From Streptomyces griseoincarnatus (GTDB taxonomy: Bacteria > Actinomycetota > Actinomycetes > Streptomycetales > Streptomycetaceae), in assembly GCA_014649575.1 (NCBI GenBank), contig BMTH01000014.1, forward strand, positions 1 through 64,000: 64,000 nt of DNA, read 5' to 3'. Within the stretch, counting starts at the first letter, position 1. Each line of letters starts with the position of its first letter. Below are positions 23,543 through 34,200 of this stretch, one piece after another. The position numbers and the translations under genes were made by a program. The notes beneath the pieces were generated by a model. That model did not search any database. It saw only the letters and a list, made by a program, of their open reading frames with translations, and had not been told where the DNA came from.

Positions 23543-24439
23543 ATGAACGACCACACCCCCGACCCCGCGACCGAGGCCTTCCTCAGCCACCGGAACCTGC
23601 TGTTCACCGTCGCCTACGAGATGCTCGGCTCCGCCGCGGACGCCGAGGACGTCCTCCAGGAGACCTGGCTGCGGTGGACGGACGTCGACCTGGCACAGGT
23701 CCGGGACCGGCGTGCCTACCTGGTGCGGATCACCACCCGTCAGGCGCTCAACCGGCTCCGCACACTGAAGCGCCGCAAGGAGACCTACGTGGGCCCCTGG
23801 CTGCCCGAACCCCTGCTCACCACGCCGGACGTGGCCGAGGACGCCGAACTCGCCGAAAGCCTGTCCCTGGCGCTCCTGTTCGTGCTGGAGACCCTCTCAC
23901 CGACGGAGCGCGCCGTCTTCGTCCTGCACGAGGTCTTCGACTTCGACTACGACATGATCGCCGCCGCCCTCGGCAAGACGCCCGCCGCGGCACGCCAGAC
24001 GGCCTACCGGGCGCGGAGGCACGTCGACGCCCGCCGCCCCCGCACGCCGGTGTCCGCGGAGGAGACCAGGGCGGCCCTGGACTCGTTCCGCTCCGCGCTG
24101 GAGACCGGCGACCTGCGGGGGCTGCTCGACGTGCTGGCCCCCGACGTCGTCTTCGTCAGCGACGGCGGCGGTCTCAGGCTGGCGGCTCTGCGGCCGGTCG
24201 TCGGCGCGGACAGGGTGCTCCGCTACATGGCCGGCAGCCTCGGCAAGGCGGGCGGCACCCTCACCGGCGAGGCCACCACGGTCAACGGCAACCCCGCGCT
24301 CGTCCTGCGCCTCGACGGCGGGATCGACGGCGTGCTGGCCGCGCGGGTGGAGGACGGCCGGGTCACGCGGCTCTACTACGTCCGCAACCCCGAGAAGCTC
24401 ACCCGGGTCGAGTCCGAGACCTTCCTCGCCGGACGGTGA
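23543..24439 (+). CDS. sigJ: ECF41-group sigma factor (SigJ type) with fused SnoaL-like domain, paralogue 3
   Basis: A 298-residue sigma factor of the same architecture and length as paralogue 1. Region 2 is NLLFTVAYEMLGSAADAEDVLQ and region 4 is LSPTERAVFVLHEVFDFDYDMIA. The linker keeps WLPEP, and the SnoaL-like domain has DGGGLRLAALRP and NPEKLTRVE. All ECF41 signatures are present, so it should be functional. Arginine and hydrophobic changes in region 4 against paralogue 1 leave open whether both read the same promoters. It lies downstream of the frameshifted oxidoreductase. ATG 23543 is used; only a weak ribosome binding site (GAGAAAG) is visible. Confidence 0.92.
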   Translation: MNDHTPDPATEAFLSHRNLLFTVAYEMLGSAADAEDVLQETWLRWTDVDLAQVRDRRAYLVRITTRQALNRLRTLKRRKETYVGPWLPEPLLTTPDVAEDAELAESLSLALLFVLETLSPTERAVFVLHEVFDFDYDMIAAALGKTPAAARQTAYRARRHVDARRPRTPVSAEETRAALDSFRSALETGDLRGLLDVLAPDVVFVSDGGGLRLAALRPVVGADRVLRYMAGSLGKAGGTLTGEATTVNGNPALVLRLDGGIDGVLAARVEDGRVTRLYYVRNPEKLTRVESETFLAGR

Positions 24440-24459
24440 GCGGCCCACGCCCGTGGGAG

Positions 24460-24503
24460 ACGGCGCCGGGCCGGCCCCCGTGGAGGGGCCGGCCCGGCGC
24501 CGT
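24460..24503. terminator. Bidirectional terminator hairpin
   Basis: Perfect 19-bp arms (24460-24478, 24485-24503) with a 6-base loop lie between the convergent sigma paralogue 3 and murP genes. This is one of the strongest hairpins in the window. Confidence 0.88.
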
Positions 24504-24531
24504 CCGTGCGGCCGGTCTCCCGGCCGGAAGG

Positions 24532-26049
24532 TCAGACCTTCTCCGCGACGCGCTCCTCCGCCGCGACCGGGGCGGGAGCCGCCGGCGCCGGCTCGTCGGG
24601 GGCCGCGTTCAGCTCCTCGAGCATCGTCCTCGTGAAGCCGAACCAGTACGTCGCCACGAAGCCCGCCACATAGCCGACGAGCAGGCCGGCCGCGTAGACG
24701 GCGATCGTCCGGGCGAGGCCGTGGTTGCCGTCGAGGAGGGGGAACAGCGCCCAGCCGGAGGGGCCGATCGCCGTGGAGCCGACGTCCGTGCCGAGCTGGT
24801 TGAACAGGCCGACGAACGCGCCGCCGAAGGCGCCGCCCGCGCAGGCGGTGACGAAGGGGCGGCCCAGGGGCAGGGAGACGCCGTAGATCAGCGGCTCGCC
24901 GACCCCCAGGAAGCCCGGCCACAGCGCGGACTTGATCGTCGTGCGGATCGAGGTGTTGCGGGGCAGGCGGAGGTAGATCGCGAGGGCCGCGCCGACCTGG
25001 CCCGCGCCCGCCATGGCGAGGATCGGCAGCAGGACGGTGAAGCCGGAGCCCTCGATCAGCGTGGTGTGGATGGGGATGAGCGCCTGGTGCAGGCCCAGCA
25101 TGACCAGCGGGAGGAACAGGCCGCCGAGGAGGAAGCCGGCGCCGGCGCCGCCGTGGGCGAGCAGCCAGTCGGCGGCGTCGCCGATCCAGGTCGACACCTC
25201 ACCGGCGAGGAACATCAGCCCGAACAGGGTCGCGAGGCCGGAGACCAGCACGGTGACGGTGGGCGTGACCAGCACGTCGACGGACTCCGGGACCCAGCGC
25301 CTGCACCGCTTCTCGACGTACACGCCGAGGCAGGCCGCGGCGAGCGCGCCGAGCACGCCGCCCTGGCCGGGCGAGAGGTGCTGGCCGAACGCCTCGACGT
25401 CGGCCACCTTGGCGTACACGATGATCGACGCGACGGCGCCGCCGAGGATCGGGGTGCCGCCGAACTCCTTGGCCGTGTTGTAGCCGACGAAGACGGCGAT
25501 CAGCGCCATGAAGCCGGAGGCGATGGCGGCCAGCGCCGGGGTGACGCCGGGCAGCCAGCCCAGGTTGACGAGCAGGCCGTTGAGGCCGGCGATGATGCCG
25601 CAGCCGATGAGCGCGGGGATGAGCGGCACGAAGATGTTCGCGATGCGCCGCAGGAACAGCTTGAACGGGGTGGCGTTCCTCGCCTTCCGCTCCGCGCGGA
25701 GCGCCGCCCCCTGCGCCGCCAGCTCCTCGGCGGTCACGGGGTCGGACCCGCCCGCGGGGGCGGCGGGCTCCTCCCGGGCGTCGGCCCGCCCCTCCTCGAC
25801 CAGGGCCTCGAACTCGGGGGTCACCCGGTTCACGGTGCCCGGGCCCAGCACGATCTGGTAGGTGTCGTCCTCGACGACGCCCATGACCGCGGGCAGTGCC
25901 TTGAGTGCCTCCTCCTGGACGAGGGACCGGTCGCGCAGGCCCAGCCGGAGCCGGGTCATGCAGTGGGCCACCGACGTCACGTTCGCCGCGCCTCCGACCA
26001 GGGGGAGGATGGCGGCAGCAGTGGCGCGATGCTTGTTCTCTTCGCTCAT
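24532..26049 (-). CDS. murP: PTS system EIIBC component, probably for N-acetylmuramic acid
   Basis: A 505-residue membrane phosphotransferase permease. The N-terminal EIIB domain (about residues 1-95) has the phosphorylation Cys in VAHCMTRLRLGLRD. An Ala/Glu-rich linker leads to an EIIC domain of about ten helices, with GLHQALIPIHTTLIEGSG and the substrate motif GVGEPLIYGVSLPLG. There is no EIIA domain; one must be supplied in trans. It is the second gene after murQ (39-bp gap), which is why MurNAc is the best substrate guess. The imported product would be MurNAc-6-phosphate. It ends in a polar Pro/Ala/Glu tail. Confidence 0.9.
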   Translation of the reverse strand: MSEENKHRATAAAILPLVGGAANVTSVAHCMTRLRLGLRDRSLVQEEALKALPAVMGVVEDDTYQIVLGPGTVNRVTPEFEALVEEGRADAREEPAAPAGGSDPVTAEELAAQGAALRAERKARNATPFKLFLRRIANIFVPLIPALIGCGIIAGLNGLLVNLGWLPGVTPALAAIASGFMALIAVFVGYNTAKEFGGTPILGGAVASIIVYAKVADVEAFGQHLSPGQGGVLGALAAACLGVYVEKRCRRWVPESVDVLVTPTVTVLVSGLATLFGLMFLAGEVSTWIGDAADWLLAHGGAGAGFLLGGLFLPLVMLGLHQALIPIHTTLIEGSGFTVLLPILAMAGAGQVGAALAIYLRLPRNTSIRTTIKSALWPGFLGVGEPLIYGVSLPLGRPFVTACAGGAFGGAFVGLFNQLGTDVGSTAIGPSGWALFPLLDGNHGLARTIAVYAAGLLVGYVAGFVATYWFGFTRTMLEELNAAPDEPAPAAPAPVAAEERVAEKV

Positions 26050-26088
26050 GGTGCGGTCATGCCTTGCTGTGAGGTGGGGCAGGCCGGG

Positions 26089-27039
26089 TCAGGCGGCTGC
26101 GGCTTCGAGTGCCTTGCGCAGGTGCCCGTGGGCGTCCTGCAGCAGGCGGGCTGCGGTGGGGGCGTCCACGGACGCCAGGAGGGTGAGGATGGAGTTCTTG
26201 ACCTCGCCGTCGTTGTCGGCGAGGGCGGTCTCGACGGACTCGTCGCGCGCGCCGGTGGCGAGGGAGACGATCCGGTGGGCGCGCGCCCTGAGCTTCTCGT
26301 TGGAGGCCCGCACGTCGACCATCAGGTTCCCGTAGGTCTTGCCCAGCTTGATCATGGTGATCGTCGAGATCATGTTCAGCACGAGCTTCTGCGCCGTGCC
26401 CGCCTTCAGCCGGGTGGAGCCCGTCAGGATCTCGGGGCCGACCACCACCTCGATGCCGTGGTCGGCGGCCGCGGCCAGCGCGCTGCCCTCGTTGCAGGAC
26501 AGCCCTACCGTGAGGGCGCCGAGGGCGCGGGCGTGCCGTACGGCCGCGACGGCGTACGGGGTGCGGCCCGAGGCGGAGATGCCGACGACCACGTCGTCCG
26601 CGGTGAGGGCCAGGGCGTCCAGGTCGGCGCGGGCGGCGTCCTCGCGGTCCTCGGCGCCCTCCACGGCGCTGACGACGGCCGTGGGGCCGCCCGCGACGAG
26701 GCCGACGACCTGTGCGGGGTCGGTGTTGAAGGTGGGCGGACACTCGGAGGCGTCGAGGACGCCGAGCCGGCCGGCCGTGCCGGCGCCGGCGTAGACCAGC
26801 CGGCCGCCGCGGGCCATCCGCGCGGTGACGCCGTCGATCGCGGCGGCGATCTCCGGCAGCCGGGCGGCGACGGCCGTGGTGACGGTGGCGTCCTCCGCGT
26901 TCATGAAGCGGGCGATGTCGAGGGTGGGCAGGCGGTCGATGTCCGCCAGCTCCGGGCGGTACGCCTCCGTGGTCATGGTGGCCAGCTGCTCACGCAACCG
27001 GCCGCTCTCCACGGCGTCTGCGGCGGGCACGGACGTCAC
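26089..27039 (-). CDS. murQ: N-acetylmuramic acid 6-phosphate etherase
   Basis: A 316-residue SIS-domain enzyme that cleaves the D-lactyl ether of MurNAc-6-phosphate to GlcNAc-6-phosphate and D-lactate in cell-wall recycling. Visible features are the family start LATMTTEAYRP, GAGTAGRLGVLDASECPPTF with the catalytic Glu, ISASGRTPYAV, and GPEILTGSTRLKAGTAQK in the SIS core. A short C-terminal helical (UBA-like) domain follows. It starts at GTG 27039 after CGGGAG. It is the first gene of the murQ-murP operon, preceded by two inverted repeats that may be operators; no regulator gene lies beside it. Confidence 0.96.
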   Translation of the reverse strand: MTSVPAADAVESGRLREQLATMTTEAYRPELADIDRLPTLDIARFMNAEDATVTTAVAARLPEIAAAIDGVTARMARGGRLVYAGAGTAGRLGVLDASECPPTFNTDPAQVVGLVAGGPTAVVSAVEGAEDREDAARADLDALALTADDVVVGISASGRTPYAVAAVRHARALGALTVGLSCNEGSALAAAADHGIEVVVGPEILTGSTRLKAGTAQKLVLNMISTITMIKLGKTYGNLMVDVRASNEKLRARAHRIVSLATGARDESVETALADNDGEVKNSILTLLASVDAPTAARLLQDAHGHLRKALEAAAA

Positions 27040-27050
27040 TCTCCCGGTGT

Positions 27051-27097
27051 CGAAATTTACTTTCGGTCGATCACTTGAGCCTGAAAGATATTTTCAG
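27051..27097. promoter_or_regulatory. Two tandem GAAA-N5-TTTC inverted repeats upstream of murQ
   Basis: CGAAA-TTTAC-TTTCG (27051-27065) and CTGAAA-GATAT-TTTCAG (27081-27097) share one architecture, with centres 31 bp (three helical turns) apart, in an AT-rich pocket of otherwise GC-rich DNA. This looks like a double operator for a dimeric repressor. RpiR-family MurR-like control would suit the genes, but the protein is not in the window. Confidence 0.55.
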
Positions 27098-27292
27098 CCA
27101 CGGCGTGCGTCAAGGGTCGGCGTGCAAAGGTCCGATCACGACTTCGCGGCGGCGGGCACCCCTCGCGGACGCCCCTGCGGAACATCCCCTTCCACCCAGG
27201 TCACCGCCGCGCCACCGACCTGCCCGAGCCCGGAGCCGGTGACGTGCGTCACCTCCTACCGGGGCGGACCCCTGACCGTGTAGAAGGGACCG

Positions 27293-27787
27293 GTGAACAG
27301 CACCGGACACCTCGCCGCAGAGCGCCCCGAGCGCGCCCGCCCCACGCCGCACAGCCTGACGGGGGTCGGTGTCGCCGTCCTCGACGCCGACGGCCGCGTC
27401 CTGCTCGGACTCGGTCACGACGGCCGCTGGGAGCTGCCGGGCGGCAAGGTGGACCCGGGCGAGGACTTCGAGACGGCGGCGGCGCGGGAACTGGCTGAGG
27501 AGACCGGGCTGGTGGTGCCGGCCACGGCCGTGCGGGTGCTGGCGGTCGTGGTGGACGGTCTGCGCGGACTGACCCGGGTGACGGCCGCCGCGGTCGCCGA
27601 GGGCGCGGAGGGCACGCCCGAGGTGACGGAACCGGACAAGATCGTGCGCTGGGAGTGGTTCGCCCGGGACGCGGTGCCGTCCGAGCTGTTCGGTCCGTCG
27701 GCGTCGGTGCTGGACCGCGTGTGGCCGCAGGCGGCGCCGCGCGGGGCTGCGGAGGCCCGTCACTACCCGGTCCGACCGGCCGGGTGA
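27293..27787 (+). CDS. Nudix hydrolase
   Basis: A 164-residue Nudix protein hydrolysing nucleoside diphosphates linked to some moiety X. The Nudix box runs from GGKVDPGEDFETAAAREL into AEETGLVV and keeps the GG, REL and EExG residues that bind metal. It is preceded by GVGVAVLDADGRVLLGLG. Similar to MutT-like or ADP-sugar members; substrate not deducible. GTG 27293 follows GAAGGGACCG. It is divergent from murQ and monocistronic as far as can be seen. Confidence 0.88.
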   Translation: MNSTGHLAAERPERARPTPHSLTGVGVAVLDADGRVLLGLGHDGRWELPGGKVDPGEDFETAAARELAEETGLVVPATAVRVLAVVVDGLRGLTRVTAAAVAEGAEGTPEVTEPDKIVRWEWFARDAVPSELFGPSASVLDRVWPQAAPRGAAEARHYPVRPAG

Positions 27788-27924
27788 CGGACAACGCCGT
27801 TTCCGCCACACCGCGTTGAAGGACGAGGTGGCGGGGTGCCGCTGCACTACGATGCAGACGTTGCCGCCCCGGCCTTATGGAACTTCGTCAACTACCCAGC
27901 AGGAAAAGGGAGTTGAGGAGGTGA

Positions 27925-29190
<1,266 letters not shown>

Positions 29191-29210
29191 TCGCCGGGAC
29201 CTGTCGCCGT

Positions 29211-29244
29211 GGGTTCCCGGCCGGGCGCCGTCCGGCCGGGACCC
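29211..29244. terminator. Bidirectional hairpin between convergent genes
   Basis: Arms 29211-29224 and 29232-29244 are complementary apart from one bulged T. They lie between the serine hydrolase and the response-regulator gene. Confidence 0.7.
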
Positions 29245-29251
29245 GCGGACG

Positions 29252-29956
29252 TCAGTGACCGTTGCCGTCGTGCCGCAGGCGGTCCCGGGCCTCGGTGGCC
29301 ATCACGGCGGCCTGGATCCGGCGCTCCACGCCGAGCTTGGCGAGCAGGCGGGAGATGTGGTTCTTCACCGTCTTCTCGGCGAGGTAGAGCCGCCGGCCGA
29401 TCTGGCGGTTGGTGAGGCCCTCGCCGATCAGCTCGAGGATCTCCCGCTCCCGCTCGGTGAGGCCGGGCAGCACGTCCCGCTCCTCCGGCTTCTTCTGCGG
29501 GCCGCCGCGCAGGCGCTCCATCAGCTTGGTGGTGGCGCTCGGGTCGAGCAGCGACTGGCCGCGCGCTACCGTGCGGACGGCCTCCACGAGGTCCGAGCCT
29601 CGGATCTGCTTGAGGACGTAGCCGGACGCGCCCGCCATGATCGAGTCCAGCAGGGCCTCCTCGTCGTCGAACGAGGTGAGCATCAGGCACGCGAGGTCCG
29701 GCATCCGGGAGCGCAGTTCACGGCACACGGTCACGCCGTCGCCGTCGGGCAGCCGGACGTCGAGGACCGCGACGCGCGGGCGCAGGGCGGGGACGCGCAC
29801 CAGGGCCTGCTCGACGGTGGCGGCCTCACCGACCACCGTGATGTCCGGCTCGTCGTCCAGCAGGTCGTGCACCCCGCGCCGGACCACCTCGTGGTCGTCC
29901 AGGAGGAAGACCCGGATCGGCCCCTCGTCGGGGCCGGGCTGCTCGACGTCCGCCAT
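29252..29956 (-). CDS. LuxR-family response regulator, DevR/DosR-like
   Basis: A 234-residue regulator. The receiver domain has the acidic pair in [12 protein letters not shown], phospho-Asp in [13 protein letters not shown], Thr/Ser in LTSFDDEE and Lys in GYVLKQIRG. The LuxR helix-turn-helix is [15 protein letters not shown] to [16 protein letters not shown]. Layout and sequence resemble DevR/DosR, which answers hypoxia, NO or CO through haem kinases; no partner kinase is in the window. Two ATGs are possible. The one at 29956 has AAGGAG seven bases away, while the one at 29962 is too close, so 29956 is chosen. Confidence 0.87.
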   Translation of the reverse strand: MADVEQPGPDEGPIRVFLLDDHEVVRRGVHDLLDDEPDITVVGEAATVEQALVRVPALRPRVAVLDVRLPDGDGVTVCRELRSRMPDLACLMLTSFDDEEALLDSIMAGASGYVLKQIRGSDLVEAVRTVARGQSLLDPSATTKLMERLRGGPQKKPEERDVLPGLTEREREILELIGEGLTNRQIGRRLYLAEKTVKNHISRLLAKLGVERRIQAAVMATEARDRLRHDGNGH

Positions 29957-30145
29957 CGCCATGCTCCTTGCTGTGCGCGGAGGTGTTCCCCCAGGATCCT
30001 CACGCGTCCGGTGCCGGACGGCCAGGGCCGTTCGGCCCTGATCACCCGGCCGCTCCGGCGTGCGCCTGCGCCCCCGGCGCCAGGACGGGCACGCGGCCCC
30101 TGCCCGACGCAGAGCACACCCACTCCCCGGCGGGGCGGCGCCCCC

Positions 30146-31150
30146 TCACAACCACCCCCTCCGCGCCGCCTGCCAGGCGAGTTGCATGCGGGTCGTCGCG
30201 TCCGCCAGTTCCATCAGGCGCTGGATGCGCCGTTGGACCGTGCGGCGGCTGAGGCCCATCTGGGTGGCCACCGCCTTGTCCGCGACGCCGGCGACCAGCA
30301 GGGCGAGGAGGCGGCGGTCGGTGACGCCGAGCGGGTCGGGGGGCCCGGCCGCGTCCGTGCCGGCGACGGCGCCCGTGTCGTCGGCGTCGAGGGGAACCGC
30401 GTCCTCCCAGTACCGCTCGAAGAGCGCGACCAGCGCGGCCAGCAGGTTGCTGTCGCGGACCAGCGCGGAGGTGGGTTCCTCGGGGCTGCCGTCGGGGCCG
30501 CCCGGTACCAGCGGGCAGATCGCGATGGCACGGTCCGCGACCGCGAGGCGCAGCGGGAGATGCGGCACGGCGCGGGCCATCTCGCCCGCCTTCACGCCCT
30601 GGACAACGTTATCGACGGCTCCCTCGTCGTCGAAGAACGCCTTCTCGTACAGCACCCGGTAGCGCACGCCCCGGGCCAGCGCGTCGAACTCGGCGCGGTT
30701 GCTGCCGGACGGCATGGCCACGTACTGCGCCTTGCAGAACCACAGCATCTCGTCCCGGGCGCCGTCCTGGATCTGGCGCAGGTGCTGGCGCAGCGCCTCC
30801 GCGCCGGTGATGACCTCGATGAGCTGGCCGAGGTCCTGGCGGCGCAGGGTCTCGCGGTAGGACTCCAGCAGCGCGGTGGCCTCGGCGCGGGCCAGGTCGA
30901 GCGCGTCGGCGCGGCGCTTGAGGCGGGGCAGCAGGGCCACGTCGGGCGGGGTGGGGCGGTACTCGCGGGGCAGTCCGTCGCTCTGGCTGACCAGGTTCTT
31001 CGCGGCCAGCGCGTCCAGCACGTGCCGGGTGTGCTCGGGCTCCAGACCGGCCCGGTCGGCGACCTCGCGGGCGGTGGCCCGGCCCATCGTCACCAGCAGG
31101 CGGTAGACGGTCTCCTCGGTACCGGTGACCCCGGCGGCCTCCAGCGTCAC
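30146..31150 (-). CDS. TrmB/LuxR-type transcriptional regulator
   Basis: A 334-residue regulator with a TrmB-like winged helix at the N-terminus (TEETVYRLLVTMGRATAREVADRAG, then LEPEHTRHVLDAL). A central ligand or phospholipase-D-like region includes QLIEVITGAEALRQHLR. A LuxR-type helix-turn-helix lies at the C-terminus (VTDRRLLALLVAG to MGLSRRTVQRRIQRLMELA). This two-HTH architecture is common in Streptomyces and often sits beside secreted peptidases. Here it faces a large subtilase on the same strand, a possible target. Start is GTG 31150. Confidence 0.83.
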   Translation of the reverse strand: MTLEAAGVTGTEETVYRLLVTMGRATAREVADRAGLEPEHTRHVLDALAAKNLVSQSDGLPREYRPTPPDVALLPRLKRRADALDLARAEATALLESYRETLRRQDLGQLIEVITGAEALRQHLRQIQDGARDEMLWFCKAQYVAMPSGSNRAEFDALARGVRYRVLYEKAFFDDEGAVDNVVQGVKAGEMARAVPHLPLRLAVADRAIAICPLVPGGPDGSPEEPTSALVRDSNLLAALVALFERYWEDAVPLDADDTGAVAGTDAAGPPDPLGVTDRRLLALLVAGVADKAVATQMGLSRRTVQRRIQRLMELADATTRMQLAWQAARRGWL

Positions 31151-31208
31151 GGCGCCCTCCCCCGCACATCGATATGCAAACGCCTGAACGGTTGAATACC
31201 GTACAACA

Positions 31209-31251
31209 GGCGGCGGGAGAGCGGGCGGCCGTACCCCGCTCTCCCGCCGCC
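31209..31251. terminator. Terminator of the subtilase gene
   Basis: Perfect 17-bp arms (31209-31225, 31235-31251) around a 9-base loop, directly after the subtilase stop codon on the minus strand. Confidence 0.85.
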
Positions 31252-31255
31252 CTGC

Positions 31256-34200
31256 TCAGGCGCGGTGCCCGTAGGCCCGGGTCACGGTCTGCCGGACCGA
31301 GGCGCCGGACGCGTCACGCGCGGTGACGCGCAGGGTGACCTGGGCGTCACCGCGGACGCCGGTCGGCCGGGTGACGGTGGCCGTGAAGGTGTTGCCCTTC
31401 CCTGCGCGCACCGGCGCCTCGACGAAGTGCCGGCCGTCGTCGTAGGAGACCTCGACCGTGGTGCGCACCCCGCGCGGCGCGGCGAGCCCGCCCTGGTGGC
31501 GGACCGTCAGCCGGAGGGTGTGGGTGCGGCCGGGGCCGACGGTGTTGCGCAGGTCGGCCGGCACCTCGGGGTCGACCTGGAGCAGCGGCAGCCGTGCCTC
31601 GCCGGTGACCGTGCCGGACGGGAACGTCCAGGTCGTGTCGGTCTTCGTGGCGTACGCCCACTCCGCGGAGTCGCGGGTGGTGCGCAGGCGCAGCCGGTAC
31701 TCGGCGTCGCCGCCGGGCACCTCGACGTCACGCCAGGCGTCGGCGAGGTCGGCCACCTTCCGTCCGTCGCGGTACAGCTGCGCCGCGGCCGTCTCCGGCC
31801 CCGGCGCCCGTACGCCGATGCCCGAGTCGCCGCCAGGGGTGAGACGGGACCAGTGGCCGGGTGCCGAGTCGGTGAACTCGGGGATCCGCAGTCGCAGCAC
31901 GTTGCCCTCGCGGACGCCGGCGGGCACGCCCTCGAGCGGGATGCCGGGCCGGACCACGGCGCCCTGCCACCGCTCGCGGATCTGCTCGCCGGCGCGGTAG
32001 GTGCGGGGCGTGTCCCGGAGCCCGGTGCTCAGCGGCGAGTCGACGTCACCGACCGTCCGGTGGTGCACGATGTGCTCCCACTCGGTCGTGCCGGAGGTGA
32101 CGTACTCGGTGCGGGTGAACGCGGTGGGCACGTGGCGGGTGTACTGGAGCCAGGTGAACTCCTGGTACGGGCGCCGGGCGAACCGCTGCTCGGCGGCCCA
32201 CTCCACACCGCCGTTGTCCGCGTACTCGGACCGAACGACGGCGCTGTTGCGCTCCGACACCGTGTGCACCACGCGGTCGGGGATGCGTCCCTCGCTGATC
32301 TGCATCACGTCGTACAGGTAGGGGCTGCGGGCGGTGCCGCCGAACGCGACCGTGGTGGTGCGCCGTGCGACGCGCTTCAGCAGGTCGGCGCCCTCGTCGG
32401 AGCCGACGCGCACGACGGGCACCTTCCAGCGGTCGCCGTGAGGCGTCCAGCGGGTCCAGCCGTTGGTGTCGAAGTGGACGACCAGCACGGCGCGGACGCC
32501 GGCCTGGGCGGCGCGTTCGGCGAGCTGCGGCCCCGCGATGCCCTGTTCGTCGGTGACGACGGCGAGCCGGCCGCGCGCGCCGCGGAAGTCGGGTGCGTCC
32601 GCGTCACCCGCGTCCACCGCCCGGAGCCGTTCGCCCCGCTGGTCGAACAGGGGGGACTCGGGCATGTAGAAGGCGTCGAGGTCCGCGCCACCGACCACGC
32701 CGGCGTCCAGCAGCGGGGCGGCCAACTGCCAGCGGGACGCGAACTCGAAGGTGCCGTCGGTGACTTCGGGCGTGGGGCTGACGTAGAGCGCGACGGCGCT
32801 GTCGAAGTACATCGTGCCGTCGATCCAGGCGTGTCCGTCGATCTTCCGGTACGTCTGGTAGCTGAGGACGCCGCTCTGCTCGGCGGGTTCGGGTGTGCGG
32901 ATCTCGACCTTCACCGTCCTGCGCGGGTCGACCACGACGGTGGTGTCCTTGGTGACCTTGATCTCGGGCAGGACGACCTGACGGAGCACCTCTCCGCGGT
33001 CCGTCCGCTCGATGCCGCCGGAGGTGAGCTGGTAGGTGCCCTCCTCGACCTCGGCGACGGCGTTGTCCCGGTCGGTGTAGCCGACGAAGCCCTCGGCGCC
33101 CCAGATCATGGGCAGGCTGTCGACGCGGTTGCCGTCGTTGTCGTAGGAGACGACCTTGAGCCGGTGCACGGGGCCGCGCACGACCAGGCTGACCGTGGTG
33201 TGCACCGTGACCGAGCCGTCGGCGGCCGTGGCCGTCACATGGCCGTAGTAGGCGCCCCGTTCCGCGCGGGCCGGGTCGACGGTGAGCGGCAGGTCGGCGG
33301 TGCCGCCGGCGGGGACGGTGACGGTCCGCGCGGCGGGGGTCAGCACCCCGTCGGCGACCTCCCGGCCGCCGCTGGTGGCCAGCGCGGTCCGCACGTCGAG
33401 GGTGACGTCACGGTCGGAGACGTTGGTGTAGCGGACGATGCGCGTGCGGGTGCCGGTGTCGTCGGCGGTGTACCGGCCGAGGGAGAGGCCGGCGGTGGCG
33501 AGGACCGGGGTGCGGCTCGCCGCGGCTACGTCGATGCGTCCCCCGCCCTGTTCGGTGACGCGCTGCCCCTCGATCGGGCGGGCGGTGCTGGTCAGGGCAT
33601 CCTTGAGGCGGCTCGCCGTCCAGTCGGGGTGCTGCTGCGCGAGCAGAGCGGCGGCGCCCGCCACGTGCGGGGCGGCCATGGACGTGCCGGAGGCGGCCAC
33701 GTGCGAGGCGTCGACGACCTGACCCATCGTCGTACCGGCGGCTCGCGCGGCGACGATGCCGACGCCGGGGGCGGTCACGTCGGGCTTGACGGCGTCGTCG
33801 CCGGCCCGGGGGCCGCGGCTGGAGAAGTCCGCGAGGGAGTCGCCTCGGTCCACCGCGCCGACCGTGAGGGCCGCGTCCGCCGCGGCGGGGGAACCGATCG
33901 TCCCCTGGCCCGGGCCGGCGTTGCCCGCGGCGACGACGAACAGCGCGCCGGAGGACGTGGAGAGTGCGTCGAGGGCGCGGCTCATCGGGTCGGTGCCGTC
34001 GCTCGGGGTGTCGGAGCCCAGCGACATGTTGACCACGTCGGCGCCGCGCGCGACGGCCCACTCCATGCCGTCGATGACCTGTGACGCGGTGCCGAAGCCG
34101 TCGTCGCCGAGGACCTTGCCGATCAACAGGTCCGCGCCGGGCGCCACGCCTTTGTGGGCGCCGCCGGAGGCCTCGCCGGAACCGCCGACGATCGAGGCGA

